A stretch of DNA of 64,000 bases from QAMX01 sp964515055 (GCA_964515055.1 CAZEUG010000006.1:1-64000); one strand, 5' to 3'; shown: positions 8,571 through 18,077, counted from the first letter of the stretch. Program-made: numbers and translations. Notes: generated from the letters alone by a model not told the origin.

Positions 8571-9485
8571 ATGAACGATATGCAGGCTCTTTCCAAATGC
8601 GGCACCGTTTCCATTCTCGGTCGGCCAAACGTCGGGAAATCGACGCTTCTGAACCAGCTGATCGGCGAAAAGGTTTCGATTGTTTCTCCGAAGCCGCAAA
8701 CGACGCGCAACAAGATTACCGGGGTTCTGACCCGTGGAAATGTCCAGATGATTTTTCTGGACACACCCGGACTGCACAAGCCGCAGTCCAAGCTGGGCGA
8801 TCGAATGATCAAAACGATTTATTCAACTGCGGACGATGTCGATCTGGCCATTTTGGTCGCACAGGCTGACAAGCAGCCCGGCAAGCCGGAAATCACGCTG
8901 ATTGAGCGGTTGAAGAAGAATGAAATACCGTGCATTCTGGTTCTCAACAAAACGGATATTTCGAGAAAAGATATCATTTTGGAGACCATCGGACAGTATG
9001 CGGCGCTGCACGATTTTGCTGCAGTCATTCCCCTGTCTGCACGAACCGGTGACGGCTGTGACGAGCTGCTCTCCGAAATCGAGGAGCGTTTGCCGGAGGG
9101 AGAGCACCTGCTGCCGGACGATGCACTGACCGATCAGCCGGAGCGCGTTTTGGCAGCGGAGCTGGTTCGTGAGCAGCTGCTGCGCGCATTGAACGAAGAG
9201 GTGCCGCACGGCATTGTCTGCGAAACAGAGCGGTTTGCCGAGGATGAAACCGGAAAAATCGAGATCGATGTTCTGATCGTCTGCGAAAAAGACAGCCACA
9301 AGAGCATCATCATCGGTCGACAGGGTTCCATGCTGAAGCACGTTGGCTCTGCTGCCCGCCTTGAAATTGAGCGGTTGCTGGATGCCCCGGTCTTTTTGAA
9401 GCTGTGGGTCAAGGTCAAGAACGACTGGCGAAACAACGCCTATTTCCTCTCGGAGCTTTCCGTGATGCAGGATCAGGAGCTGTAA
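8571..9485 (+). CDS. era: GTPase Era
   Basis: Era is an essential GTPase that binds 16S rRNA and helps 30S subunit assembly. The G1 motif GRPNVGKST is at residues 17-25, the switch and G3 motifs include TTRNKI and LDTPG, and G4 is NKTD near residue 126. The C-terminal KH domain is visible as GRQGSMLKHVGSAARLEIERLL, from about residue 247. The length of 304 residues is typical. It starts at an ATG with CGGAGG upstream, 17 bases after ybeY. Confidence 0.97.
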   Translation: MNDMQALSKCGTVSILGRPNVGKSTLLNQLIGEKVSIVSPKPQTTRNKITGVLTRGNVQMIFLDTPGLHKPQSKLGDRMIKTIYSTADDVDLAILVAQADKQPGKPEITLIERLKKNEIPCILVLNKTDISRKDIILETIGQYAALHDFAAVIPLSARTGDGCDELLSEIEERLPEGEHLLPDDALTDQPERVLAAELVREQLLRALNEEVPHGIVCETERFAEDETGKIEIDVLIVCEKDSHKSIIIGRQGSMLKHVGSAARLEIERLLDAPVFLKLWVKVKNDWRNNAYFLSELSVMQDQEL

Positions 9486-9560
9486 TTTTTTCGATTGGGT
9501 TCATACGCGCTTCTGCTTTGGCAAATGCTAAAGGCAAATACCAGGCAGGAGGATTTCGCC

Positions 9561-9737
9561 ATGAACCAGAAGCAGTCATGGGCTCTGTTCGCCGCTACAG
9601 GTCTGCCGGAGGCTTACCTGTTATACGCCAGCATCAAAGCAAAGGAGCCGAAACGTGTTTGTCAAACTCAAAGGTCTTATCACACGCGAAACCCGCTTCA
9701 AGGATCACGACAAAATGCTGACCGTGATCACGGCTGA
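9561..9737 (+). CDS. yqzL: YqzL-like small protein overlapping recO
   Basis: A 58-codon ORF lies between era and recO, exactly where Bacillus carries yqzL. Its N-terminal half reads SWALFAATGLPEAYLLY, which fits the YqzL pattern of Trp, Phe, Thr-Gly and a Tyr-Leu-Leu core. AGGAGG lies 8 bases before the ATG. The C-terminal 27 codons overlap the first 83 bases of recO in another frame, so that part is constrained by recO and is unlikely to be conserved. Function of the family is unknown. Confidence is moderate because the gene is so short. Confidence 0.65.
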   Translation: MNQKQSWALFAATGLPEAYLLYASIKAKEPKRVCQTQRSYHTRNPLQGSRQNADRDHG

Positions 9738-10443
9738 GCGCGGCCGCATTTCGGTGCGCGCCCGCGGAGTGATGCGGCTGAAATGCCCGTTTGCACCCGC
9801 CTGTCAGCTGTTTTCCTACACGGATTTCACGTTATTTGAAAACAAAGGGCTGTATTCGGTCAACGCGGCTGAGCCCCTGGAGTTATTTCTCGGTCTTCGG
9901 ACGGATCCGCGAAAGCTGGCTCTGGCGGCCTATTTTTCCGACATCGCCGCCGCTGTCGCCGATTCGGATTCCGACTGCGAGGATTTGCTGCGGTTGAGCT
10001 TGAATTGCCTGTATGCATTGGCATCCGATTCCTATCCACCGGAGTGGATTCGCGCTGCGTTTGAGATGCGCATGGCCTGCATTGCAGGCTACACGCCGCA
10101 GCTGACCACCTGTTCCCGCTGCGGTGCGCCCTGCGCACAGGGAAGCCTGCTACCGGCAGATGGGGCGGTCTGCTGTACGGATTGTCTGACCACGGCCGAT
10201 CGCATGGCCGGTGCCTTATTCTGTCCGCCCGGCGTTCTGCCTGCCCTCGCCTATTTTTCCTCCGCTCCGTTGAAAAAGGTTTTGCCCGCTTCGCCGGAGG
10301 AATCGCTCATTTCGGATACGGTCGCCGTGACGGAGCGGTATCTGTTTGCGCAGCTGGATTGCGATACCAGGCCGCTGCATTTTTACAAATCATTCCCGGC
10401 GCATCCCGTTGAAGCGCCGAAAGGACATAGCTATGACAATTGA
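9655..10443 (+). CDS. recO: DNA repair protein RecO
   Basis: RecO loads RecA onto SSB-coated DNA together with RecR in the RecFOR pathway. The N-terminal OB-fold start (KLKGLITRETRFKDHDKMLTV) is typical, and the C-terminal zinc finger cysteines are visible as CSRCGAPC near residue 153 and CCTDC near 174. The start is GTG 9655 with AAAGGAG 8 bases upstream. The 3' end overlaps mutS2 by 11 bases and the 5' end overlaps the YqzL-like ORF by 83 bases. Confidence 0.93.
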   Translation: MFVKLKGLITRETRFKDHDKMLTVITAERGRISVRARGVMRLKCPFAPACQLFSYTDFTLFENKGLYSVNAAEPLELFLGLRTDPRKLALAAYFSDIAAAVADSDSDCEDLLRLSLNCLYALASDSYPPEWIRAAFEMRMACIAGYTPQLTTCSRCGAPCAQGSLLPADGAVCCTDCLTTADRMAGALFCPPGVLPALAYFSSAPLKKVLPASPEESLISDTVAVTERYLFAQLDCDTRPLHFYKSFPAHPVEAPKGHSYDN

Positions 10444-12856
10444 CGATTTTCAAATCAAGTCCATGCGGACACTGGAGCTGCACAAGGTCTGCGAGCAGCT
10501 CGCTTCCTATGCTGTATCCCCGGCCGCCAAGGAAGCGGCCTTGAATCTGACACCCGCAGGCAGTCTGAAGGAGGCCAATCGTTTATCGGAGGAAACCTCT
10601 GCTGCGTTTCAGCTGGCCTGTCGGAAGGGCACGCCCTCGTTTTCCGGTGTTCAGGATGTTTCTGCTCTCCTGCTTCGTGCAGAGCGCGGTGGCATTCTCT
10701 CCATGGCCGAGCTGCTGACCGTTGCTGCACTCTTTCGTGCGGCGCGGAGTGCGCGGGATTACAGGTTTCGTGATCGGGATGAGGTCGAGACCTGCATTGA
10801 CGACTACTTTTCGCTGCTTCGGCCGGATTACGGCTTTGAACGCAGCATCACGGACGCCATTCTCAGCGAGGACGAAATCGCCGACACGGCCAGCAACGAG
10901 CTGTTGACCATTCGGCGCAAGCTGTCTGCGGCGCAGAGCCGTGTCCGGGACATTCTGGCGCGCATCATTTCCGGCCCGAACGCCTCCAAAATTTTGCAGG
11001 AAACGCTGATTACGCAGCGTTCCGGCCGATATGTTGTCCCGGTCAAGGCCGAGCACAAAAGCAGTGTGCCTGGCATGGTTCACGACGTTTCTTCCAGCGG
11101 TGCCACGCTGTTTATTGAGCCGATGGCGGTTGTGGAAACCAACAACGAGATTTCCGTTTTGAAGGGCGAAGAACGGAACGAAATTGAGCGGATTCTGGCG
11201 CGTTTTTCTTCGGAAACCTTTGCCCGGCGGGATGCGCTGCTGCTTTCTTACCGGATGCTGGTGCAGCTGGATCTGATTTTTGCACGGGCGCGTCTTTCAC
11301 AGGTACTGGATGCGCGACCTGCGCTTTTGAACGAAGAAGGTCGTTTTGAGCTGAAAAAGGCGCGGCATCCGATGATCGACCCCAAGCAGGTCGTTCCGAT
11401 TGATATCGCGCTCGGTGCCGGATACGACACGCTGATTGTCACAGGTCCCAACACCGGTGGGAAAACCGTCAGTCTGAAAACGCTGGGGCTGCTCACCCTG
11501 ATGGCGCGCTGTGGTCTGCACATTCCTGCCGCAGAGGGTTCCGTCGTTTCCTTTGACGGCGGCGTCTATGCGGATATTGGGGATGAACAGTCGATTGAGC
11601 AGTCCCTTTCCACGTTTTCCTCACACATGAAAAACATCGTTGAGATTCTCTCCCGTGTGACGCCGAACTCGCTCGTTTTGTTCGATGAGCTCGGTGCGGG
11701 TACCGACCCCACGGAGGGTGCCGCGCTGGCCATTGCCGTGATTGAGCGCACCGCTTCCTGCGGTGCCAGAGTGGCTGCCACCACGCACTATGCGGAATTG
11801 AAGGTGTACGCCCTCAACACGCCCAACGTGGAAAACGCCTCCTGCGAATTCGATATTGAGACGCTCCGCCCCACCTATCGCCTGCTGACCGGGATTCCCG
11901 GACGCTCCAACGCATTCGCCATTTCCAGGCGGCTGGGGCTGCCGGAGGAAATGATTGCCCATGCGCACGAGCTGATCGGGACAGAAGCCAGCCATTTTGA
12001 AGATGTCATCTCCAAGCTGGAGCGCAACCGTCAAAAGTTAGAGGAAGAAAAACGGCAGGCCGAGGTGCTTCGCTGCGAAATTGAAACGTTGACACGCCGT
12101 GCGCGTGACCGTGAAAAGCAGTTGGAGGCCGAAAAGGCCAAGGCACAGGCCGCCGCACGTGAGGAAGCCATGCAGATTGTCCGGGATGCCCGTGCCGAGA
12201 GCGATGCGTTGCTGGCCGATCTGCGGCGGATGTATGCGCAGGCCGAAGGTGAGCTGCAGGCCTTGGATTTAAACCGCGAAACGGTGGAGGCCCGGCGTCG
12301 TCTGAATGCCATGGAATCGGCTGCAGCCGTTTCGGAAACGGCTGTGGATTTGCCCGATGCGGTGGTGCCCAGCCGTCCGCTGGCCGTTGGCGACCACGTA
12401 TTGATTGACCGGATGGGTGTTGATGGCGTTGTTCTGACTCTTCCGGACAAGGATGGACGGATTCAGGTTCAGTCCGGTTCCATGAAAGTTCGTGTACAGA
12501 CGGACGCGGTGCGTCTGATCTGCGAATCGCCCGACAAGCCCGCCGCAAAAAAGCGAAAAGTGCCCGTTTCGGCAGCGACTGCCAGTCAGATGCTCCCCGG
12601 CGCTGCTGCCCCATCCGTTTCCAACCGACTGGATCTGCGTGGGCTGGCGGCAGATGAAGCGCTGTATGAGCTGGATCAGTATCTGGATGCGGCGGTTCGC
12701 CAGCATTTGACCGAAGCCACCATCGTCCACGGCAAAGGAACCGGCAAACTGCGCGACGCTGTCCGCAGTCATCTCCGCCACCATCGCCAGGTCAAAACCT
12801 TCCGCCCCGGCGTCTACGGTGAGGGTGAGGATGGGGTTACGATCATTGCCCTGTAA
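10433..12856 (+). CDS. mutS2: Endonuclease MutS2
   Basis: MutS2 is a MutS-family ATPase with a Smr nuclease domain that acts on branched DNA and, in Bacillus, on collided ribosomes. The 807-residue product carries the Walker A motif GPNTGGKTVSLKT near residue 340, Walker B DELGAGTDPTEGAAL near 420, a coiled-coil region rich in Glu, Lys and Arg at about 530-610, and a C-terminal Smr domain with LDLRGL near 732 and HGKGTGKLR near 770. The start at 10433 was chosen over an upstream in-frame ATG because AAAGGA precedes it by 8 bases and it gives the usual family N-terminus. It is coupled to recO. Confidence 0.95.
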   Translation: MTIDDFQIKSMRTLELHKVCEQLASYAVSPAAKEAALNLTPAGSLKEANRLSEETSAAFQLACRKGTPSFSGVQDVSALLLRAERGGILSMAELLTVAALFRAARSARDYRFRDRDEVETCIDDYFSLLRPDYGFERSITDAILSEDEIADTASNELLTIRRKLSAAQSRVRDILARIISGPNASKILQETLITQRSGRYVVPVKAEHKSSVPGMVHDVSSSGATLFIEPMAVVETNNEISVLKGEERNEIERILARFSSETFARRDALLLSYRMLVQLDLIFARARLSQVLDARPALLNEEGRFELKKARHPMIDPKQVVPIDIALGAGYDTLIVTGPNTGGKTVSLKTLGLLTLMARCGLHIPAAEGSVVSFDGGVYADIGDEQSIEQSLSTFSSHMKNIVEILSRVTPNSLVLFDELGAGTDPTEGAALAIAVIERTASCGARVAATTHYAELKVYALNTPNVENASCEFDIETLRPTYRLLTGIPGRSNAFAISRRLGLPEEMIAHAHELIGTEASHFEDVISKLERNRQKLEEEKRQAEVLRCEIETLTRRARDREKQLEAEKAKAQAAAREEAMQIVRDARAESDALLADLRRMYAQAEGELQALDLNRETVEARRRLNAMESAAAVSETAVDLPDAVVPSRPLAVGDHVLIDRMGVDGVVLTLPDKDGRIQVQSGSMKVRVQTDAVRLICESPDKPAAKKRKVPVSAATASQMLPGAAAPSVSNRLDLRGLAADEALYELDQYLDAAVRQHLTEATIVHGKGTGKLRDAVRSHLRHHRQVKTFRPGVYGEGEDGVTIIAL

Positions 12857-12927
12857 GTCTCCGATTCGGAATTCCGTCTCACCGTTTCCGGATCGAGTGA
12901 AATTCAATAAAGGAGTGAACGCAAACA

Positions 12928-14469
12928 TTGTACTCAAATCTTCATGAAAAGGTCAAGGAGTCGCTCAAATCCGTCATTCCCATTACGTTGATCGTTGCCG
13001 TACTTTGTTTTTCCGTGGCACCGATCTCCAATGATGTGTTTTTGATGTTCATCCTTGGCGCCCTTTGTCTGATTCTCGGCATGGGGATTTTCACGTTGGG
13101 CGCTGACATCGCCATGACACCCATCGGTGAACAGGTCGGCGCTCACTTAACCAAATCCCGCAAACTGTGGCTGATTGTTGCGGTCTCATTCTTAATGGGC
13201 TTCATCATCACGATTTCCGAACCGGATTTGAAGGTATTGGCAGATCAGGTTCAGTCCATTCCCAGCACGATGCTGATGGTGACCGTTGGCGTCGGTGTCG
13301 GTCTGTTCCTTGTGCTGGCTATTCTTCGAATTCTCTTCAAGGTCAAGCTGTCCTATCTCCTGATCGGCTGTTATTCGCTGGTCTTTCTGCTGGCCTTTTT
13401 GCTGCCGAACCGGGATTACCTGGCTGTTGCGTTCGATTCCGGCGGTGTAACAACCGGACCGATGACCGTTCCGTTCATTATGGCATTGGGTGCCGGTATT
13501 GCTTCCGTCCGCAGTGACGGCGGTTCGGAAAGCGACAGCTTTGGTCTGGTGGCACTCTCCTCGATCGGGCCGATTCTCGTTGTCCTGATTCTCGGTATCC
13601 TCTACCCGACGGACGGCGGCGTTTATTCCCCGGTTGAGGTTCCGCTTCTGGCTGATTCCCGCGATGCCTGTCTCCAGTTTTTACGGGCTTTCCCGATTTA
13701 CATGAAGGATGTCGCCGTTGCGCTGGCACCGATCTGCGTGTTTTTCCTGTTGTATCAGGTATTCGCATTGCATCTGCCGCGGAAGTCGGTCTGGCGGATT
13801 CTGATCGGTCTGGCCTATACATATGTGGGGCTGGTGCTCTTTCTGACCGGTGCAAACGTCGGCTTTATGCCTGCGGGCAACCTCATCGGTCAGGTCATTT
13901 CCAGTCTGGACAGCAACTGGATTCTGATTCCACTCGGCATGATCATCGGCTACTTCATTGTGGCTGCGGAGCCGGCCGTTCACGTTTTGAACCGGCAGGT
14001 GCTGGAAATCACCGGTGGTGCGATTCCGTCCAAGGCGCTCAGTCTGAGCCTTTCCATCGGCGTTGCCTGTTCCATCGGTCTGGCCATGCTGCGGATTCTG
14101 ACGCAGATTCCCATTTTGTGGATTCTGATTCCGGGCTATGCGTTGGCCATCCTGCTGACGTTTGTGGCACCGGATATTTTTACATCGATCGCATTCGACT
14201 CCGGCGGCGTTGCATCCGGAACGATGGCCACTACGTTCCTGCTGCCGTTTGCCATGGGTGCCAGTGAGGCACTTGGCGGAAACGTTGCACAGGATGCCTT
14301 CGGCATTGTGGCCATGGTCGCTATGACGCCGTTAATCACCATTCAGATTTTGGGTCTTGTCTTCAAAATTAAAACCAAAAGACTCAATGCACAGAAAGAA
14401 GAGGACCTGCCCGTCGATGATGACATCATTATTCAGTTGGACGTTTCCGACGGTAGCAGAAAGGAGTAA
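12928..14469 (+). CDS. Duplicated DUF1538 membrane transporter-like protein
   Basis: This 513-residue polytopic protein is two DUF1538 units in tandem. The motif AFDSGGVTTGPMTVPFIMALGAG (split around residues 169-191) recurs as AFDSGGVASGTMATTFLLP near residue 421, and both halves share the LGMGIFTLGAD / GFMPAGNLIG type start. DUF1538 proteins are rarely characterised; I recall a Halomonas pair (UmpAB) reported as a cation/proton antiporter, so ion transport is a reasonable but unproved guess. The start is TTG with AAGGAGTG 10 bases upstream; no in-frame ATG fits. The next gene, 6 bases downstream, encodes a P-II-like regulator. Confidence 0.85.
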   Translation: MYSNLHEKVKESLKSVIPITLIVAVLCFSVAPISNDVFLMFILGALCLILGMGIFTLGADIAMTPIGEQVGAHLTKSRKLWLIVAVSFLMGFIITISEPDLKVLADQVQSIPSTMLMVTVGVGVGLFLVLAILRILFKVKLSYLLIGCYSLVFLLAFLLPNRDYLAVAFDSGGVTTGPMTVPFIMALGAGIASVRSDGGSESDSFGLVALSSIGPILVVLILGILYPTDGGVYSPVEVPLLADSRDACLQFLRAFPIYMKDVAVALAPICVFFLLYQVFALHLPRKSVWRILIGLAYTYVGLVLFLTGANVGFMPAGNLIGQVISSLDSNWILIPLGMIIGYFIVAAEPAVHVLNRQVLEITGGAIPSKALSLSLSIGVACSIGLAMLRILTQIPILWILIPGYALAILLTFVAPDIFTSIAFDSGGVASGTMATTFLLPFAMGASEALGGNVAQDAFGIVAMVAMTPLITIQILGLVFKIKTKRLNAQKEEDLPVDDDIIIQLDVSDGSRKE

Positions 14470-14475
14470 TTCATT

Positions 14476-15171
14476 ATGCAGCTTTCCTATCTGATTACGA
14501 TTGTGAAGCGCAGCACCTGCGAAGATTTTACCGCTTTTTTCAAGCGAAAGGGCGTTCCGCTGACGCTTCGTATGCTGGGAGCCGGAACGGCACGCGATAA
14601 CATCCGCCGTCTGCTCGGACTGGCTGAAACTGAAAAAGAAGTGTTTATGTGTGTTGTCCCCGAACAGAAGGGACAGGAGCTCATGCGGGATCTTGTTCTG
14701 GAAATGGATATGGATGTGGTCGGGCGCGGCATTGCATATACAATTCCCGTTTCCAGCGTCGTCGGCGCCTCTGCGCTCCATTATCTCGCCGGTGACGGAT
14801 CAACCGCTATGGAGGAAGTAAAAATGAGTGAAAAGAAGCAGAATCACGAGCTGATCGTGATTATCACCAATAAGACCTATGTGGAAACCGTGATGGATGC
14901 CGCCTATGCGGCTGGGGCGGGCGGCGGTACTGTTGTCCATGCACACGGCGCAGGCAGCGAAACCGCAGAGAAATTCTTTGGCGTTTCGTTGGCACCGGAA
15001 AAAGAGATGATTTTCATCGTGCTGAAGGATTCGGTGCGTGAAGCCGTGATGAAGTCGGTTCATGCGGCAGCCGGGATGCAGACCCCGGCAAAATCGCTGA
15101 TTTTCTCCGTCCCGGTGACTGATGTGGCCGGTCTGCGCGAAGTGTACCGGGAGCCGATTGAAAACAAATAA
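14476..15171 (+). CDS. Tandem P-II-like regulatory protein
   Basis: The 231-residue product contains two P-II (GlnB-like) folds in one chain. The first covers about residues 1-105, starting LSYLITIVKR and containing LGLAETEKEVFMCVV. The second starts near 122 with HELIVIITNKTYVETVMDAAYAAGAGGGTVVHAHGAG (read over several stretches). The second half is closer to canonical P-II proteins, with AGAGGGTVVHAHG replacing the usual T-loop start. P-II proteins usually sense energy and nitrogen metabolites and gate a transporter, so it is likely to regulate the DUF1538 protein encoded 6 bases upstream. The ligand is unknown. Confidence 0.82.
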   Translation: MQLSYLITIVKRSTCEDFTAFFKRKGVPLTLRMLGAGTARDNIRRLLGLAETEKEVFMCVVPEQKGQELMRDLVLEMDMDVVGRGIAYTIPVSSVVGASALHYLAGDGSTAMEEVKMSEKKQNHELIVIITNKTYVETVMDAAYAAGAGGGTVVHAHGAGSETAEKFFGVSLAPEKEMIFIVLKDSVREAVMKSVHAAAGMQTPAKSLIFSVPVTDVAGLREVYREPIENK

Positions 15172-15189
15172 AAGTTCCTCTGATGCATG

Positions 15190-15236
15190 AAAAACCGTCT
15201 TCTTCCACCGATATTGATGGAAGGAGACGGTTTTCT
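15190..15236. terminator. Bidirectional terminator between convergent genes
   Basis: A 17-base stem (15191-15207 with 15218-15234, one G-T pair) is flanked by A-rich and T-rich ends, so it can stop transcription from both the P-II-like gene and the ATPase gene. Confidence 0.85.
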
Positions 15237-15259
15237 GTTGGAATGTTCTGCCGTATGGC

Positions 15260-17908
15260 TTATGCCTTGCGGCGGTGCGAATGGCGCTGGCAGAGCTTGA
15301 CAAGCTCCACCACCGGAATGATGAGAATTGCGAGGCCAAGAGCGACCAGGTATTCGGAGAGTGAGATCGAAGTAAAGCCAAAGAGTTTGGCAATGGCCGG
15401 AACCTCCACAACGACGGTGGCCAGAATCAGGCTGCCCGCCATTGCGCCCCAGAGGATACGGTTCTGCCCGTGCAGGGTGAAGATGCTCTTCCGCTGGCTG
15501 CGCATATTAAAACTGTGGAAGATTTCGCACATATTCATCGTCAGGAAGGCCATCGTCATGCCGTCCGGGCTGACGCCCTTCGGCATTTCAAAAGCACCGA
15601 TTTCCATGCAGTGGCCGATGACATAGGAGACCATCGTCACAGCGGCGATGAAAATGCCCTGCCAGACAATATCGATGCCGAGACCGCCGGCAAAAATGCT
15701 GTCCGACGAATTGCGTGGCGGACGTTTCATGGTATCGGCTTCGCCTTTTTCCACGCCAAGAGCCAACGCCGGGAAGCAGTCCGTGATCAGGTTGATAAAG
15801 AGCAGATGGACGGGGTTCAGCAGTGTGAAGCCCAGCAGTGTGGAGAAGAAGATGCCCAGCACCTCGCTCATATTGGATGCCAGCAGGAACTGAATGGCTT
15901 TGCGGATATTGTCGTAAATCCGACGACCTTCCTCCACGGCATTGACAATGGTGGCGAAGTTGTCATCGGCCAGCACCATATCTGCAACGTTTTTGGTAAC
16001 GTCTGTGCCGGTAATACCCATGCCGATGCCGATATCGGCCGATTTGATCGATGGGGCGTCATTGACGCCGTCGCCGGTCATGGCTGTGACGGCACCCTTG
16101 GATTTCCAGGCGTTGACGATTCGCACCTTATGCTCCGGCTGAACGCGGGCGTACACGCTGTAGCGTTCGACGGCCTCGGCCATTTCTTCGTCCGTGAGAT
16201 GATCCAGCTCTGCGCCGGTGATGGCTTTGTCGGCGCTGTCGATGATGCCAAGCTGTTTGCCGATTGCGACAGCGGTATCAATATGGTCGCCGGTGATCAT
16301 CACCGGTCGAATGCCGGCTTCGCAGCACTTGGCAATGGCGGTCTGGACTTCCGGGCGAACCGGATCCATCATGCCGACCAGACCAATCCAGCAGAGCGCC
16401 TGTTCCAGCGCTTCCGGAGTATGATCGTCCGGCTTTGTCGGCCAATCGCGCTTGGCGGCTGCGAGGACACGCAGTGCCTGATTGGCCAGCGCCTGATTGT
16501 CCTTCAGAATGGCTGCGCGTTTTTGATCATCCAGCGGTTTGACCTGTCCGTTTTCCCAGATGGTCGTGCAGCGTTGCAGGACTTCATCCGGTGCGCCCTT
16601 GGTGTATTGGACGAATGCGCCGTTGATCTGATGCACAGTGGACATCATTTTGCGGGAGGAATCAAAGGGCGCTTCATCCACTCTCGGCTGTTCTGCCTCC
16701 AGCGCCGGTTTTTCAAGCCCTTCTGCCGCGGCGAACGTCACGAGTGCCGCCTCTGTCGGTTCGCCCTCCCCCATTTTTTCATCGTTGAGGACAGCATCAT
16801 TGCAGAGCGCCATTGCCGTTGCAAGCAGCGCCGTATCGCCCAGATGCTCAATGACGGTCATGCGGTTCTGGGTGAGTGTGCCGGTTTTATCGGAGCAGAT
16901 GACCTGTGTGCAGCCCAGCGTTTCAACAGCGGTCAGGCGGCGAATGATGGCCTGCCGCTTGCTCATATTGGTTACGCCAATGGAGAGAACAACTGTGACG
17001 ACAGTGGCCAGGCCCTCCGGAATGGCTGCTACAGCCAGCGAAACCGCCACCATCAGGGTGGAGAGCACGCTTTTCAGCGTGAATTCACCGGCGGCAAACA
17101 GGTCAAAGAAGAAGATGAAGACGCAGATGCCGAGAACCAGCTTGGAAAGCAGCCGTCCCAGTTCGTCCAGGCGGCGCTGCAGCGGCGTCTGTTCATCCTT
17201 GGCAGCCGCCAGTGCGCCCGCGATTTTGCCCATTTCGGTCTGCATACCGGTGCGTGTGATGAGCATTTTGCCGCGGCCGTACACGACAGTGGAGCCCATA
17301 TAGCCCATATTTTTACGGTCGCCCAGCGGGATGTCTCCGCCGCTGGCGGACAGGTTCAGCATGGCTGCCGCTTTATCCACCGGGACGCTTTCGCCGGTCA
17401 GTGCGGCTTCCTCGATTTTCAGGCTGGCAGATTCCAAAATACGGCCGTCGGCCGGAACACTGTCCCCTGCTTCGAGCACCACCAGATCGCCCGGAACGAG
17501 CTGATCGCTGTGCAGCACGATCTGCTTGCCATCGCGGATGACCTTACAGGTGGCAGCTGACATCTTTTGCAGTGCTTCAATCGCCGCTTCCGCTTTGCTC
17601 TCCTGCACAACGCCCAGCACGGCGTTGAGCAGCACGACAATGGCAATGATCACCACGTCAGTGAAGCCCTCGTGTTCAATGGCACTGGTGATGCCCGAAA
17701 CGACCGCGGCCGCCATCAGGATGAGCAGCATCGGGTCTTTCAGCTGATTCAGGAAGCGGCGCAGCAGGGTCGGTTTTTCTGCCGTTTTCAGGCGGTTTTC
17801 GCCGTACTGTTGCAATCGTTTTTCCGCTTCCGCTCCGCTCAATCCGGTTTCGCCGGAGCCCAGCTGCTGCATCAGCTCCTCGCCGGATTGCGTATATTCT
17901 TTTTGCAT
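15260..17908 (-). CDS. P-type cation ATPase (Ca2+/Mn2+ type, PMCA/SERCA-like)
   Basis: The 882-residue product has all landmarks of a type II P-type ATPase: LTGESVP near residue 172, the membrane motif PEGLA, the phosphorylation site SDKTGTLTQ near 340, and the hinge MTGDGVNDAPSIK near 610. The N-terminal cation ATPase domain begins at residue 1 with a typical GLSGAEAEKRL string. The PEGL motif and overall layout match bacterial Ca2+-ATPases such as YloB, but a yybP-ykoY type Mn2+ riboswitch in the leader suggests that manganese export is part of its role. The start at 17908 follows AAGGAGAACGAAT; an upstream in-frame start at 17950 would extend into the terminator of the leader. Confidence 0.92.
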   Translation of the reverse strand: MQKEYTQSGEELMQQLGSGETGLSGAEAEKRLQQYGENRLKTAEKPTLLRRFLNQLKDPMLLILMAAAVVSGITSAIEHEGFTDVVIIAIVVLLNAVLGVVQESKAEAAIEALQKMSAATCKVIRDGKQIVLHSDQLVPGDLVVLEAGDSVPADGRILESASLKIEEAALTGESVPVDKAAAMLNLSASGGDIPLGDRKNMGYMGSTVVYGRGKMLITRTGMQTEMGKIAGALAAAKDEQTPLQRRLDELGRLLSKLVLGICVFIFFFDLFAAGEFTLKSVLSTLMVAVSLAVAAIPEGLATVVTVVLSIGVTNMSKRQAIIRRLTAVETLGCTQVICSDKTGTLTQNRMTVIEHLGDTALLATAMALCNDAVLNDEKMGEGEPTEAALVTFAAAEGLEKPALEAEQPRVDEAPFDSSRKMMSTVHQINGAFVQYTKGAPDEVLQRCTTIWENGQVKPLDDQKRAAILKDNQALANQALRVLAAAKRDWPTKPDDHTPEALEQALCWIGLVGMMDPVRPEVQTAIAKCCEAGIRPVMITGDHIDTAVAIGKQLGIIDSADKAITGAELDHLTDEEMAEAVERYSVYARVQPEHKVRIVNAWKSKGAVTAMTGDGVNDAPSIKSADIGIGMGITGTDVTKNVADMVLADDNFATIVNAVEEGRRIYDNIRKAIQFLLASNMSEVLGIFFSTLLGFTLLNPVHLLFINLITDCFPALALGVEKGEADTMKRPPRNSSDSIFAGGLGIDIVWQGIFIAAVTMVSYVIGHCMEIGAFEMPKGVSPDGMTMAFLTMNMCEIFHSFNMRSQRKSIFTLHGQNRILWGAMAGSLILATVVVEVPAIAKLFGFTSISLSEYLVALGLAILIIPVVELVKLCQRHSHRRKA

Positions 17909-17937
17909 ATTCGTTCTCCTTTTCCTGTTTCGTGAAT

Positions 17938-17979
17938 AAAAAAGACTCATGCACAGAAATCAGATTTCGTGCATGAGTC
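17938..17979 (-). terminator. Leader terminator (attenuator) before the P-type ATPase
   Basis: Read on the minus strand, GACTCATGCAC pairs perfectly with GTGCATGAGTC around a 14-base loop, followed by six T residues. It lies between the riboswitch aptamer and the ATPase start. Its 5' arm contains the CTCATG that can instead close the aptamer, so the two structures are mutually exclusive. Confidence 0.85.
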
Positions 17980-18077
17980 TCATTCTTTGATGGTTCGGCG
18001 TCCCGGGTCAACAAGGACCGGCTTGACGGGTGCGCCACACGCCGCTCACCTGCGACATGGAATTACTCCCTCATGTG
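17972..18077 (-). promoter_or_regulatory. yybP-ykoY family (Mn2+) riboswitch
   Basis: On the minus strand the leader carries the family's conserved GGGAGTA block directly after CATGAG, an internal GTTGACCCGG-type block, and a closing GAGACTCATG. CATGAG (18070-18075) and CTCATG (17972-17977) form the P1 stem. The CTCATG half is shared with the downstream terminator, so ligand binding would prevent termination, the known ON behaviour of this class. The position before a P-type cation ATPase is typical. The call rests on motif reading; a covariance model was not run. Confidence 0.75.

Noticed and set aside
15470..17560. A 696-codon ORF on the plus strand opposite the P-type ATPase
   Set aside because: It is the mirror of a highly conserved gene with intact motifs on the other strand, has no ribosome binding site at its start, and its composition is that of a codon shadow.
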